From an uncultured Thermoanaerobacterales bacterium (lineage in GTDB: Bacteria > Bacillota > Clostridia > Christensenellales > UBA1242): a DNA stretch of 18,420 nt. Each line of letters begins with the position of its first letter. The stretch's first letter is position 1. The notes beneath the pieces are model-generated. The model was not told the DNA's origin, searched no databases, and saw only the letters and a list, made by a program, of their open reading frames with translations. Below, piece by piece: positions 7,656 through 15,108 of the stretch. The stretch lies in NCBI GenBank assembly GCA_900557695.1, contig USTP01000010.1, positions 1 through 18,420 of the forward strand. The letters are read 5' to 3'. Both the position numbers and the translations under genes were made by a program.

Positions 7656-8943
7656 AGTTATTGGAGGAGGCCTTGCTGGATGCGAGGCTTCTTATCAACT
7701 TGCAAAACGCGGTTTTTTTGTTGAGCTTTATGAAATGAAACCTCACACATTTTCTCCTGCGCATCATAATGAGAACTTGGCAGAGATTGTTTGTAGCAAT
7801 TCGTTTAAAAGTTCGCTTCTATCTACCGCTTCTGGAGCTCTAAAAGCAGAGCTTGAGATTTTAGATAGCTTGCTTTTGAAAGTGGCAAAAAAATGCAAAG
7901 TTCCTGCTGGAAGTGCCTTGGCTGTTGATAGAGATGAGTTTAGTAAACTTGTTAGTAAAGAACTTGAAAAGTTTGAAAATATAAAAATAATAAGGCAAGA
8001 GATTACAAGTATAGATGAAAGTATTCCAACTATTATTGCAACGGGTCCACTAACTAGTGATAAGCTTGCTAAAAACATTACAAAGCTTTTAGGTGAGCAG
8101 GAACTTCACTTTTTCGATGCTTCGGCGCCTATAGTTGAGGCTAGTTCGATAAAAATGGAAAAAACTTTCACAACCTCTAGATACCAAAAGGGGGAAAGTG
8201 ACTATATAAATTGCCCATTAAACAGAGAAGAGTATTATAATTTTGTTAACGAACTTATAGGTGCTAAAAGGGCCAACCTTCATGATTTTGAAACCAGTGA
8301 AGTGTTTGAAGGTTGTATGCCAATAGAAATTATGGCATCTAGAGGAAAAGACACACTGAGGTTTGGGCCGTTAAGACCAGTTGGGCTATTAGACAATGAG
8401 GGTAAACGCCCATTTGCTGTGGTGCAACTCAGGCGCGAAAATGTTGAGGGAGAGTTATATAACTTAGTTGGATTTCAAACCAATTTAACATTTCCCGAGC
8501 AAAAACGAGTTTTTTCTATGATTCCAGCTCTTGAAAATGCTGAGTTTTTAAAGTATGGTGTTATGCATAGGAATACATTTATAAATTCGCCTAAGCACCT
8601 TAATAGTGATTTTTCTTTAAAAACGAACGATAAAATCTTTTTCGCTGGGCAAATAACTGGCGTTGAGGGGTATGTTGAAAGCATAATGAGTGGGCTAATA
8701 GCTGGAATTAGTATGGCCCTGAAACTTGAAAATAAAGAGAAAATTCTTTTTAATAATTTGACTATTACTGGTGCTTTGTGTAATTATATCAGTACTGAAA
8801 ATGTTAATTTTCAGCCAATGAATGCTAATTTTGGTTTGCTCAGCCCGCTAAACGAAGTTATAAAAGACAAGCAAAAGAGGAAGGAAGCTTATAGCGAAAG
8901 AGCAATACTAGAAATGAGAAAAATCAAGGAGGCAATATGTTAG
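7636..8943 (+). CDS. trmFO: TrmFO, folate/FAD-dependent tRNA m5U54 methyltransferase
   Basis: A 435-residue flavoenzyme that uses methylenetetrahydrofolate and FADH2 to make 5-methyluridine at tRNA position 54 (T-loop). The N-terminal FAD-binding motif is VIGGGLAGCEA. Cys53 in EIVCSNSFKS and Cys227 in EGCMPIE correspond to the two functionally important cysteines of the Bacillus enzyme. A C-terminal GQITGVEGYVES motif also fits the GidA-related fold. I chose ATG 7636, which has AGGA just upstream and gives the usual family length; a TTG 12 nt earlier has no better site. It overlaps the topA end by 20 nt and the hslV start by 7 nt. In Bacillus xerC separates trmFO from hslV, but here they are directly fused in the operon. 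Confidence 0.96.
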   Translation: MEKIKVRVIGGGLAGCEASYQLAKRGFFVELYEMKPHTFSPAHHNENLAEIVCSNSFKSSLLSTASGALKAELEILDSLLLKVAKKCKVPAGSALAVDRDEFSKLVSKELEKFENIKIIRQEITSIDESIPTIIATGPLTSDKLAKNITKLLGEQELHFFDASAPIVEASSIKMEKTFTTSRYQKGESDYINCPLNREEYYNFVNELIGAKRANLHDFETSEVFEGCMPIEIMASRGKDTLRFGPLRPVGLLDNEGKRPFAVVQLRRENVEGELYNLVGFQTNLTFPEQKRVFSMIPALENAEFLKYGVMHRNTFINSPKHLNSDFSLKTNDKIFFAGQITGVEGYVESIMSGLIAGISMALKLENKEKILFNNLTITGALCNYISTENVNFQPMNANFGLLSPLNEVIKDKQKRKEAYSERAILEMRKIKEAIC

Positions 8944-9473
8944 ATATCATAGGAACCACCATTGTTGGTGTAGAAAAAGATGGTAAATATGTTGTTGCTG
9001 GAGATGGCCAGGCAACTCTTGGCGAGCAGGTTATCTTTAAAGCAAAAACTAAAAAAGTTAAAAGAATATATCAGGATAAAGTTGTTGTGGGCTTTGCTGG
9101 CGGAGCAGCAGATGGTTTTTCTTTAACTGAAAAGCTTGAAAAAATGCTTCAAAAATATTCAGGTAACCTTATGAGGGCTGTTGTAGAGCTTGCTCAGCTT
9201 TGGAGGGGCGACAAGGCGCTTCGCCAGTTAAATGCAATGATGATTGTTGCAGACAAAACGGGTATGTTTATAGTAACTGGTGTTGGGGATGTTATGGAAC
9301 CAGATGACGGGGTTTGTGCAATTGGTAGCGGCGGAAATTATGCACTAGCTGCAGCAAGAGCCCTAAAACAGAACACGAATTTAAGTGCAAAAGAGATTGC
9401 CGAAAAATCTCTTAAAATTGCAAGTGAGATTTGCGTGTTCACAAACGATAATATAACTATGGAGGAAGTGTAG
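8937..9473 (+). CDS. hslV: HslV, peptidase subunit of the HslUV protease
   Basis: A 178-residue N-terminal-threonine peptidase that forms the proteolytic double ring of HslUV (ClpQY). The sequence MLDIIGTTIVGVEKDG places the conserved Thr-Thr at residues 7-8, so a six-residue leader must be removed to expose catalytic Thr7. AGDGQATLG and the C-terminal GSGGNYALAAARAL are family signatures. AAGGAGG at 8926-8932 precedes ATG 8937 inside the trmFO end. A single base separates its stop from hslU, and the hslU ribosome site lies within its last codons, so the two subunits are translationally linked. Confidence 0.96.
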   Translation: MLDIIGTTIVGVEKDGKYVVAGDGQATLGEQVIFKAKTKKVKRIYQDKVVVGFAGGAADGFSLTEKLEKMLQKYSGNLMRAVVELAQLWRGDKALRQLNAMMIVADKTGMFIVTGVGDVMEPDDGVCAIGSGGNYALAAARALKQNTNLSAKEIAEKSLKIASEICVFTNDNITMEEV

Positions 9474-9474
9474 T

Positions 9475-10785
9475 ATGGAACTTTCACCAAAACAAATTGT
9501 AACCGAGCTTGACAAATATATTATTGGTCAAGATGAGGCAAAAAAAGCGGTGGCAATCGCTTTAAGAAATAGATATAGGCGCAGCAAACTTTCAAAAGAG
9601 ATGCGTGATGAGATTACCCCTAAAAATATTATCATGAAAGGGCCAACAGGGGTTGGTAAAACAGAGATTGCAAGAAGGCTTGCAAAACTTGTTAAAGCTC
9701 CTTTTGTTAAGGTTGAGGCAACAAAGTTTACAGAAGTTGGCTATGTTGGAAGAGATGTTGAATCAATGATTCGTGACCTTGTTGAGGCGTCTATCCATCT
9801 TGTTAAATCTGAAAGGATGGCAGAGGTTAGGCAAAGGGCTGAACAAGCCGCCATAACAAGGCTTGCAAACACCATGTATGCTTCAAAGCGTGAGATGTAT
9901 GTGGGTAAAACTGATGAAGAAATAAGAGAAATTTTAAAAGCTGAACTTTTAACAGATAAACTAGATGGTGAGATGGTAGACATAGAGGTTCAGGAAGAGG
10001 CGAAAAGTATGCCTCTTATGCCTGGCATGGAGATAAACCTTGGGGATATGTTTGGCGGCATGATGCCTAAGCGTAGAAAGAGGAAAACCATGCAAATAGG
10101 CGATGCGAAACGAGTGCTTATAGCTGAAGAGAGCGACAGGCTTATTGATATGGACAATGTAAACTCTGAGGCTCTTAGGCGTGCAGAGCAAAACGGCATT
10201 ATTTTTATTGATGAAATTGATAAAATTGCTGGAAAGGGCGGCGGAAACAGTTCTTCGCCTGATGTTTCGCGCGAGGGCGTGCAAAGAGATATTTTGCCTA
10301 TAGTTGAAGGCTCTACTGTTTCAACTAAGTATGGGCCAATTAAAACCGACTATATTTTGTTTATAGCTGCGGGAGCATTCCACATGTCTAAAGTGGAAGA
10401 CCTTATTCCAGAACTGCAAGGAAGATTTCCAGTTATTGTTGAGCTAGATAGTCTTGGCTATGACGACTTTAAAAATATTTTGAAAAATACAGAAAACTCG
10501 CTACTTCTTCAGTATCAAAGCTTGCTATTAGTAGACAATATTAAACTTGAATTTAAGGAAGATGCCATTGAAGAAATAGCCAAAGATGCTGTTATAGAAA
10601 ATGAAACCAGTGAAAATATTGGGGCAAGAAGACTTCATACAATAATTGAGAAATTGCTTGAAGATATTTCTTTTAATGCAACGGGCGATCATCCTGTTAT
10701 CAATGTAAAGATAGATAAAAAGTATGTTCAAGAGCATATGGGAAAAATTATTAAAGACTTAGATTTAAGAAAATATATTATGTAA
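9475..10785 (+). CDS. hslU: HslU, ATPase subunit of the HslUV protease
   Basis: A 436-residue AAA+ unfoldase that feeds substrates to HslV. Walker A GPTGVGKT lies at residues 56-63, the pore motif GYVG follows in EVGYVGRDVE, and the inserted I-domain spans about 110-235. Walker B IIFIDEIDK is at 242-250, and the sensor-2 region includes ARRLHTIIEKLLEDI. The C terminus DLRKYIM matches the family tail that docks into HslV. It starts one base after hslV and ends 11 bp before hisS. In Bacillus codY follows this gene, but it is absent here. Confidence 0.97.
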   Translation: MELSPKQIVTELDKYIIGQDEAKKAVAIALRNRYRRSKLSKEMRDEITPKNIIMKGPTGVGKTEIARRLAKLVKAPFVKVEATKFTEVGYVGRDVESMIRDLVEASIHLVKSERMAEVRQRAEQAAITRLANTMYASKREMYVGKTDEEIREILKAELLTDKLDGEMVDIEVQEEAKSMPLMPGMEINLGDMFGGMMPKRRKRKTMQIGDAKRVLIAEESDRLIDMDNVNSEALRRAEQNGIIFIDEIDKIAGKGGGNSSSPDVSREGVQRDILPIVEGSTVSTKYGPIKTDYILFIAAGAFHMSKVEDLIPELQGRFPVIVELDSLGYDDFKNILKNTENSLLLQYQSLLLVDNIKLEFKEDAIEEIAKDAVIENETSENIGARRLHTIIEKLLEDISFNATGDHPVINVKIDKKYVQEHMGKIIKDLDLRKYIM

Positions 10786-10796
10786 AGGATAAGCTT

Positions 10797-12068
10797 ATGA
10801 TAAACAGGCCAAAGGGAACAAAAGATGTTTTACCAAACGAGGTATATAAATGGCAATATGTGGAAAAACTTGGAAAGTATTGCTTAAGTCTTCGCGGGTT
10901 TAAAGAGATAAGAACCCCAGTTTTTGAACACACTGAACTATTTGTTAGAGGTGTTGGAGAGGGGTCGGACATTGTTAATAAAGAGATGTACACTTTTCTT
11001 GACAAAGGTGAAAGAAGCATAACACTAAAGCCAGAGGGCACGGCTTCAATAGTTCGAGCACTTATAGAGAATGGGCTTGATAATGAAGCAATGCCGCAAA
11101 AGCTGTTTATGCTAACGCCTTGCTTTAGGTATGAAAGGCCACAGGCTGGTAGATTTCGCGAACACCACCAGTTTAGTATTGAGGCTTTTGGCTCTCACTC
11201 TCCGCTAATGGAAGTTGAGGTTATTGGCACAATAAAGGCAATTTTAGACTCTTTGTCTTTCAATAATTATTTAATTAACATCAACTCTATTGGCTGTAAA
11301 AATTGTAGAAAACACTATCTAGAAGTTTTGAAAAAATACTACTCAAAGCATATTGACAGCATGTGTAACGACTGTAAAGTTCGCTACAATAAAAACCCTT
11401 TAAGACTTCTTGATTGCAAGGAAGAAAAGTGTGCTGTGTACAAAGCTGAAGCGCCAAAACCTCGTGACTATTTGTGTGACGAATGTAAAGAGCATTTTAA
11501 ACTTTTAACCGAGCTTCTAGATGCTAGCAAAATTACGTATAGGGTTAATGACAATTTGGTTCGTGGGATAGACTATTATTCTAGAACGGTTTTTGAATTT
11601 TTAACTGAAGAAAAAGGTGCGCTTAATGTTATATGCGGTGGCGGAAGATATGATGGTCTTGTTGAGGAACTTGGAGGAAAGCCTCTTCCAGCTGTTGGCG
11701 TGGGGCTTGGAATAGAGCATCTTCTGCTGCTCCTTGAAAAAAATGGTATTGAAATACCTAAAACAGATAAGCTAGACTTATATGTTGCCTGTGCATCAAA
11801 GCGTGAGATGCCTAAAGTTGTTTCGCTTGTGAAAGAGCTTAGAGATAGAGGGGTTAGCACCGAATTTGATACCATGGATAGAAGCTTAAAAGCTCAAATG
11901 AAATATGCAAACAAGATTGAGGCGAGGTATGTTTTGGTTATAGGCGAGGAAGAACTGCTTTCGGGCAGAGCAGCTTTAAAAAGCATGAATAGCGAAAAAC
12001 AAGAATTTGTTAATTTTATGTCTAAAGAAGACATTGATGGTATTGCAAAGCTGGTTAAAGAAGATTAA
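10797..12068 (+). CDS. hisS: Histidyl-tRNA synthetase with an altered motif 3
   Basis: A 423-residue class II synthetase that charges tRNA-His. Motif 2 (FRYERPQAGRFREHHQF) and the HisRS-specific motif LVRGIDYY (residues 254-261) are present. The middle insertion has eight or so paired cysteines (CKNC, CNDC, DCKEEKC, CDEC), typical of clostridial HisRS and possibly zinc-binding. In motif 3 the sequence is GVGLGIEHLLLLLE, so the ATP-contacting Arg of class II enzymes is His308. The C-terminal anticodon domain is complete. AAAGGA at 10784-10789 precedes ATG 10797. The gene lies inside the operon, with no T-box leader visible in the 11-bp gap. It could be a HisRS-like paralogue, but its length and HIS-A motif favour a real synthetase. 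Confidence 0.93.
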   Translation: MINRPKGTKDVLPNEVYKWQYVEKLGKYCLSLRGFKEIRTPVFEHTELFVRGVGEGSDIVNKEMYTFLDKGERSITLKPEGTASIVRALIENGLDNEAMPQKLFMLTPCFRYERPQAGRFREHHQFSIEAFGSHSPLMEVEVIGTIKAILDSLSFNNYLININSIGCKNCRKHYLEVLKKYYSKHIDSMCNDCKVRYNKNPLRLLDCKEEKCAVYKAEAPKPRDYLCDECKEHFKLLTELLDASKITYRVNDNLVRGIDYYSRTVFEFLTEEKGALNVICGGGRYDGLVEELGGKPLPAVGVGLGIEHLLLLLEKNGIEIPKTDKLDLYVACASKREMPKVVSLVKELRDRGVSTEFDTMDRSLKAQMKYANKIEARYVLVIGEEELLSGRAALKSMNSEKQEFVNFMSKEDIDGIAKLVKED

Positions 12069-12080
12069 AAGGAGTGAAAT

Positions 12081-12392
12081 ATGGAAAGCTTAACTAAAAA
12101 CAATTTTGATGAAAAAATGAAACAGCCAGTTATTTTTGTAGACTTTTGGGCGTCTTGGTGTGGCCCATGCATGGCTATGGCTCCAATCTATGAAGAAGTA
12201 GCAAAAGAATTTAATGGAAAGGCTGAGTTTTTAAAATGTAATGTTGATGAAGAAAGAACCATTGCTTTAAAGCAGGGAATTTCTAGTATTCCTTGCATTA
12301 TTGCTTTTAAAAACGGCAAGATGGTAGACAAAAGTGTTGGGCTTGTTCCAAAAGAAGTATTTACAAGCTTTGTTAAAAAGCAACTAAACTAA
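12081..12392 (+). CDS. trxA: Thioredoxin
   Basis: A 103-residue single-domain thioredoxin with the redox site WCGPC (Cys27 and Cys30) in FWASWCGPC. The fold-defining cis-Pro is Pro71 in SIPCI. The residue after it is Cys72, where thioredoxins usually have Thr, and a further Cys53 is present, giving four cysteines. AAAAGGAG at 12067-12074 precedes the ATG. It is the last gene of the comM operon, 12 bp after hisS, and a strong terminator follows within 25 bp. No reductase gene is nearby. Confidence 0.94.
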   Translation: MESLTKNNFDEKMKQPVIFVDFWASWCGPCMAMAPIYEEVAKEFNGKAEFLKCNVDEERTIALKQGISSIPCIIAFKNGKMVDKSVGLVPKEVFTSFVKKQLN

Positions 12393-12412
12393 AATTTTAT
12401 AGAAAACAAAAT

Positions 12413-12480
12413 AAAAAACGCAATTTTTTAGCTTTAAATCAAGATAGATTGTTTTTAAGTTGAAAAAATTGCGTTTTTTT
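12413..12480 (+). terminator. Long-stem terminator of the comM-trxA operon
   Basis: Bases 12413-12429 and 12463-12479 are a perfect 17-bp inverted repeat containing AACGCAA/TTGCGTT. The 33-nt loop can fold into a smaller hairpin of its own. The 3' arm ends in seven T residues. The 5' arm begins with six A residues, so it could also terminate transcription on the other strand. Confidence 0.88.
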
Positions 12481-12491
12481 CGTTTTTACTA

Positions 12492-12520
12492 TTGACGATA
12501 TAACTTTTAAGTGATAAACT
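12492..12520 (+). promoter_or_regulatory. Predicted promoter of the nifS-iscU pair
   Basis: TTGACG (12492-12497), a 17-bp spacer and TAAACT (12515-12520) with a TGA extension at 12512-12514. It lies just after the trxA terminator and about 32 nt before the nifS ATG. No IscR- or CymR-like operator could be recognised. Confidence 0.7.
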
Positions 12521-12552
12521 TAACATAAAGAAAAAATATTTAGGAGAGTACA

Positions 12553-13740
12553 ATGGAAAAACAAAAAGTTGTTTATTTAGACAATGCTTCAACCACTCCT
12601 ATGGCAAGCGAAGTTTATAGAGAAATGATTGAGTGTTATGGGGCAGTTTATGGCAATCCTATGGGGCTTTATAAAGCAGGGCAGGATGCCGAAGCTCTTT
12701 TAGACAAAGCGAGGGAAAAAGTTGCTAAAGCTATTGGCGCAAGTAAAAATGAAATCTATTTCACAGCTGGTGGAACTGAGGCAAACAACTGGGCAATTAA
12801 AGGAATTGCTAGGGCTAATCGAGATAAAGGTAATCATATTATAACATCTAGCATTGAGCATCCTTCTGTTCTAGAAAGCTGCAAAGCACTTGAAAAAGAG
12901 GGCTTTAAAGTTACATATATTCCAGTAGATGAGCAAGGGGTTATTAAATATAGCGAAATTGTTAAATCTATTGGGCCAGACACTATTTTAATTTCAATTA
13001 TGGTTGGTAACAACGAAGTTGGAACCCTTCAACCAATCAAAGCAATAGCAGAGCTAGCCAAGGCAAACAAAGTTATTTTCCATACAGACGCAGTTAGTGC
13101 AATAGGTTATGTAGATATAAATGTTAAAGACATTGGAATTGATGCGCTATCTATTTCAGGGCATAAAATATATGGGCCAAAAGGCGAAGGTGCTTTGTAT
13201 GTTAGAAAAGGTGTGAAAATAAACAATCTTCTTGATGGTGAAGCTCAAGAAAGAGGCTTAAGGGCAGGAACTGAAAATGTTCCAGCAATAGTTGGCCTTG
13301 GGAAAGCAATAGAAGATGTTACAGCAAATATTGATGAAAATAATAAACAACTAAGATCTGTTAGAAGATACTTTTTAAAGCAAGTTAGTGCGATGATTCA
13401 TAATATTTCACTAAATGGGCATCCAATCCAAAGGCTTCAAAATAACGCTAGCATTAGTTTTGAAGGTGCCGAGGGCGAGGCCTTAGTGATGATGCTAGAC
13501 CGAGAAGGAATTTATGTGTCAACTGCTTCAGCTTGTGCTAGTATTAACGGCAAGCCATCGCATGTTTTGCTAGCGATGGGGAAAGACACAGAAACTATAG
13601 CATCTACACTTAGGTTTACCTTTAATAAATACACAACCAAAGAAGATGTAGATTATGTTGTTGAAAGGCTTAGAAAAATTGTTAAAAAAGTTAGAAGTAT
13701 ATCTGCGATAAGAATTTATAAAAATAAGGTGGAGTTATAG
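12553..13740 (+). CDS. Cysteine desulfurase (NifS/IscS family)
   Basis: A 395-residue PLP enzyme that takes sulfur from cysteine as an enzyme persulfide for Fe-S cluster assembly or tRNA thiolation. Aligned with E. coli IscS, His103 (IEHPS), Asp179 (HTDAV), the PLP Lys205 (SGHKIYGPKG) and the persulfide Cys328 (TASACAS) are in place. The residue matching IscS Gln183, which normally contacts the PLP ring, is Ser182 (HTDAVSAIG rather than HTDAVQA). ATG 12553 follows AGGAGAG at 12543-12548. One base separates it from the scaffold gene, so the two are co-expressed. I leave the symbol blank because NifS and IscS types cannot be told apart safely here. Confidence 0.95.
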   Translation: MEKQKVVYLDNASTTPMASEVYREMIECYGAVYGNPMGLYKAGQDAEALLDKAREKVAKAIGASKNEIYFTAGGTEANNWAIKGIARANRDKGNHIITSSIEHPSVLESCKALEKEGFKVTYIPVDEQGVIKYSEIVKSIGPDTILISIMVGNNEVGTLQPIKAIAELAKANKVIFHTDAVSAIGYVDINVKDIGIDALSISGHKIYGPKGEGALYVRKGVKINNLLDGEAQERGLRAGTENVPAIVGLGKAIEDVTANIDENNKQLRSVRRYFLKQVSAMIHNISLNGHPIQRLQNNASISFEGAEGEALVMMLDREGIYVSTASACASINGKPSHVLLAMGKDTETIASTLRFTFNKYTTKEDVDYVVERLRKIVKKVRSISAIRIYKNKVEL

Positions 13741-13741
13741 T

Positions 13742-14143
13742 ATGGTATATAGTGAAGAAGTTTTAAATGAATTTTTCAATCCTCAAAATGTTGGTGTTAT
13801 AAAGGGTGCTAGCGGAAAAGGCAAGATTGTTACCGCAGAAAATAAAGAAATTTTCAAAATCTATATTCAAGTTGAAGATGGTAAAATAGTTGATGCTAAG
13901 TTTCAAACCTTTGGGTGCACAGCTTCTATTGCGGCAACAAGCAAAGCCACTAGCATGATTATTGGCAAAACCCTAGATGAAGCAAATGCAATAACCGCAA
14001 AGGATATTTTAAAAGAACTTGGTGGAAAGCTTCCTGAGGGGAAAGAATACTGTGTGGCAACTGCAGAAGAAACCATAAAAAATGCGATTGCTAACTACTA
14101 CAAAAAATCTAAGGGTGAAAAAGACTTGGATGACGAAGATTAG
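13742..14143 (+). CDS. IscU/NifU-like scaffold protein lacking canonical ligands
   Basis: A 133-residue protein of the IscU/NifU N-terminal family, which normally holds a nascent Fe-S cluster on three Cys with nearby Asp and His. The N terminus (YSEEVLNEFFNPQNVG), the core FQTFGCTASIAA and the C-terminal GGKLPEGKEYC all match. The usual NPVCGD segment reads TAENKE (residues 31-36), so the first Cys becomes Asn34 and the Asp becomes Glu36. The His before the last Cys is Tyr103. Only Cys59 and Cys104 remain. The reading frame is open and the changes are local, so a frameshift is not the cause. It starts one base after the desulfurase and has GGTGGAG just upstream. It could act as a sulfur carrier, or bind a cluster in another way, rather than as a normal scaffold. 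Confidence 0.9.
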   Translation: MVYSEEVLNEFFNPQNVGVIKGASGKGKIVTAENKEIFKIYIQVEDGKIVDAKFQTFGCTASIAATSKATSMIIGKTLDEANAITAKDILKELGGKLPEGKEYCVATAEETIKNAIANYYKKSKGEKDLDDED

Positions 14144-14182
14144 AATTTTTTAGCATTTTAATAGTGTTTTTAACATAAATTT

Positions 14183-14227
14183 AGCCAGATTTTGCGTTTT
14201 TTGAAAGTGCAAAATCTGGCTTTTTTT
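14183..14227 (+). terminator. Intrinsic terminator after the scaffold gene
   Basis: AGCCAGATTTTGC (14183-14195) pairs perfectly with GCAAAATCTGGCT (14209-14221) over a 13-nt loop and is followed by seven T residues (14221-14227). This 13-bp stem ends the nifS-iscU unit. Confidence 0.9.
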
Positions 14228-14291
14228 GTTTAGAAAGGAATAATATAGATAAAAATAAGCAAACTAAGATTAAGAAAAAGGAGATAAAAAA

Positions 14292-14570
14292 ATGAAAGAC
14301 ACTATTAAATGCTGTATAATTTCAATGGGGATAGGCTTTGCTGTTGGTGCTCTTGTAGCTGCCTCAAACAAGAAATTTCAAAACAATATAAAACAGGCAA
14401 AAACTATGGCTATGGAAAAACTAGACGAAGCAAAAGAAGAGATAACAAAAATAAAAGAGAACATGAGTAAGACTAACGAAGAGGAGGCTCAAGAGAGTGA
14501 TGAGCCAAAAAGCCAGGCTGGTAATAGTAAAGCAAACTCTAGTAAAAGTAAAACAAAAACTTCAAAATAA
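14292..14570 (+). CDS. Small membrane-anchored protein, loosely YtxH-like
   Basis: A 92-residue protein with one N-terminal membrane segment (about residues 7-25, rich in Gly and Ala: GIGFAVGALVAAS). A charged helix (about 27-62) with coiled-coil character follows. The tail is low-complexity, rich in Ser, Lys, Asn and Glu. The layout resembles YtxH-domain proteins of Firmicutes, but the match is by architecture only. AAAAAGGAG at 14275-14283 lies 8 nt before ATG 14292. It stands between a terminator and the ruvX promoter, so it is probably transcribed alone. Upstream AT-rich DNA contains only weak promoter candidates. Function is unknown. Confidence 0.75.
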   Translation: MKDTIKCCIISMGIGFAVGALVAASNKKFQNNIKQAKTMAMEKLDEAKEEITKIKENMSKTNEEEAQESDEPKSQAGNSKANSSKSKTKTSK

Positions 14571-14571
14571 T

Positions 14572-14600
14572 TTGCCATAAAACTTATTATATGCTAAACT
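14572..14600 (+). promoter_or_regulatory. Predicted promoter of ruvX
   Basis: TTGCCA (14572-14577), a 17-bp spacer and TAAACT (14595-14600) with a TGC extension at 14592-14594. It begins one base after the stop of the preceding small gene and lies 33 nt before the ruvX GTG. Confidence 0.7.
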
Positions 14601-14633
14601 TTGTTTATAGTCTAAGTGTAAGGAAAAATATTT

Positions 14634-15050
14634 GTGAAGAAAATTATTGGTCTAGATGTTGGAACTGTTAGAATTGGTATAGCAACAAGTGACCCTCTTG
14701 GAATTATTGCAAGTTCTTATGAGGTGTATAGGAGGCGAAACTTGTATTTAGACGCGAAGTATTTAAGCATGCTTTCAGAGAAGCTAGATTCCGACACATT
14801 TGTTATTGGTCTTCCTTTAAAGATGGATGGAAGCGAGGGGGAATCTGCTCGAATGGTTAAAGAGCTTGCAAGTGCTCTTGAAAAAGAAACCAAATCTAAA
14901 ATTGTGTTTCAAGACGAAAGGCTATCTACCGTGTCGGCAGAAAAAATTTTAATAGAGTCGAACATGCGAAGAGAAAAGCGTAAGAATGTTGTAGACCAAG
15001 TTGCTGCCACAATTATTTTGCAAAATTATTTGGACAAAATAAAAAAGTAG
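14634..15050 (+). CDS. ruvX: RuvX/YqgF-type Holliday-junction resolvase-like nuclease
   Basis: A 138-residue RNase-H-fold protein of the YqgF/RuvX family, linked in other bacteria to 16S rRNA 5'-end processing and to Holliday-junction resolution. The motifs GLDVGTVRIGIATSD, VIGLPLKMDGS, QDERLSTVSAEKIL and VDQVAATIIL give the complete set of acidic residues. Translation starts at GTG 14634, with AAGGA at 14620-14624. It is followed by a DUF1292 gene, an arrangement also known from Bacillus (yrrK-yrzB). The promoter of that next gene begins inside the last codons of ruvX. Confidence 0.93.
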   Translation: MKKIIGLDVGTVRIGIATSDPLGIIASSYEVYRRRNLYLDAKYLSMLSEKLDSDTFVIGLPLKMDGSEGESARMVKELASALEKETKSKIVFQDERLSTVSAEKILIESNMRREKRKNVVDQVAATIILQNYLDKIKK

Positions 15051-15058
15051 TGTATAAT
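15030..15058 (+). promoter_or_regulatory. Predicted promoter of the DUF1292 gene, inside the end of ruvX
   Basis: TTGGAC (15030-15035), a 17-bp spacer and a consensus TATAAT (15053-15058). The -35 lies within ruvX coding DNA. The gene can therefore be expressed apart from ruvX, and the predicted 5' leader is about 45 nt. Confidence 0.7.
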
Positions 15059-15108
15059 AAGAGAAAGAAAAGCGAATAGCTTTTTATAAACTAACAAGGA
15101 GTAACAAT

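Noticed and set aside
9961..10284. 107-codon minus-strand reading frame opposite hslU
   Set aside because: It mirrors conserved hslU codons including the Walker B region; no ribosome site or motif supports it.
10786..10796. T-box or other tRNA-sensing leader before hisS
   Set aside because: Only 11 bp separate hslU and hisS, too short for such an element.
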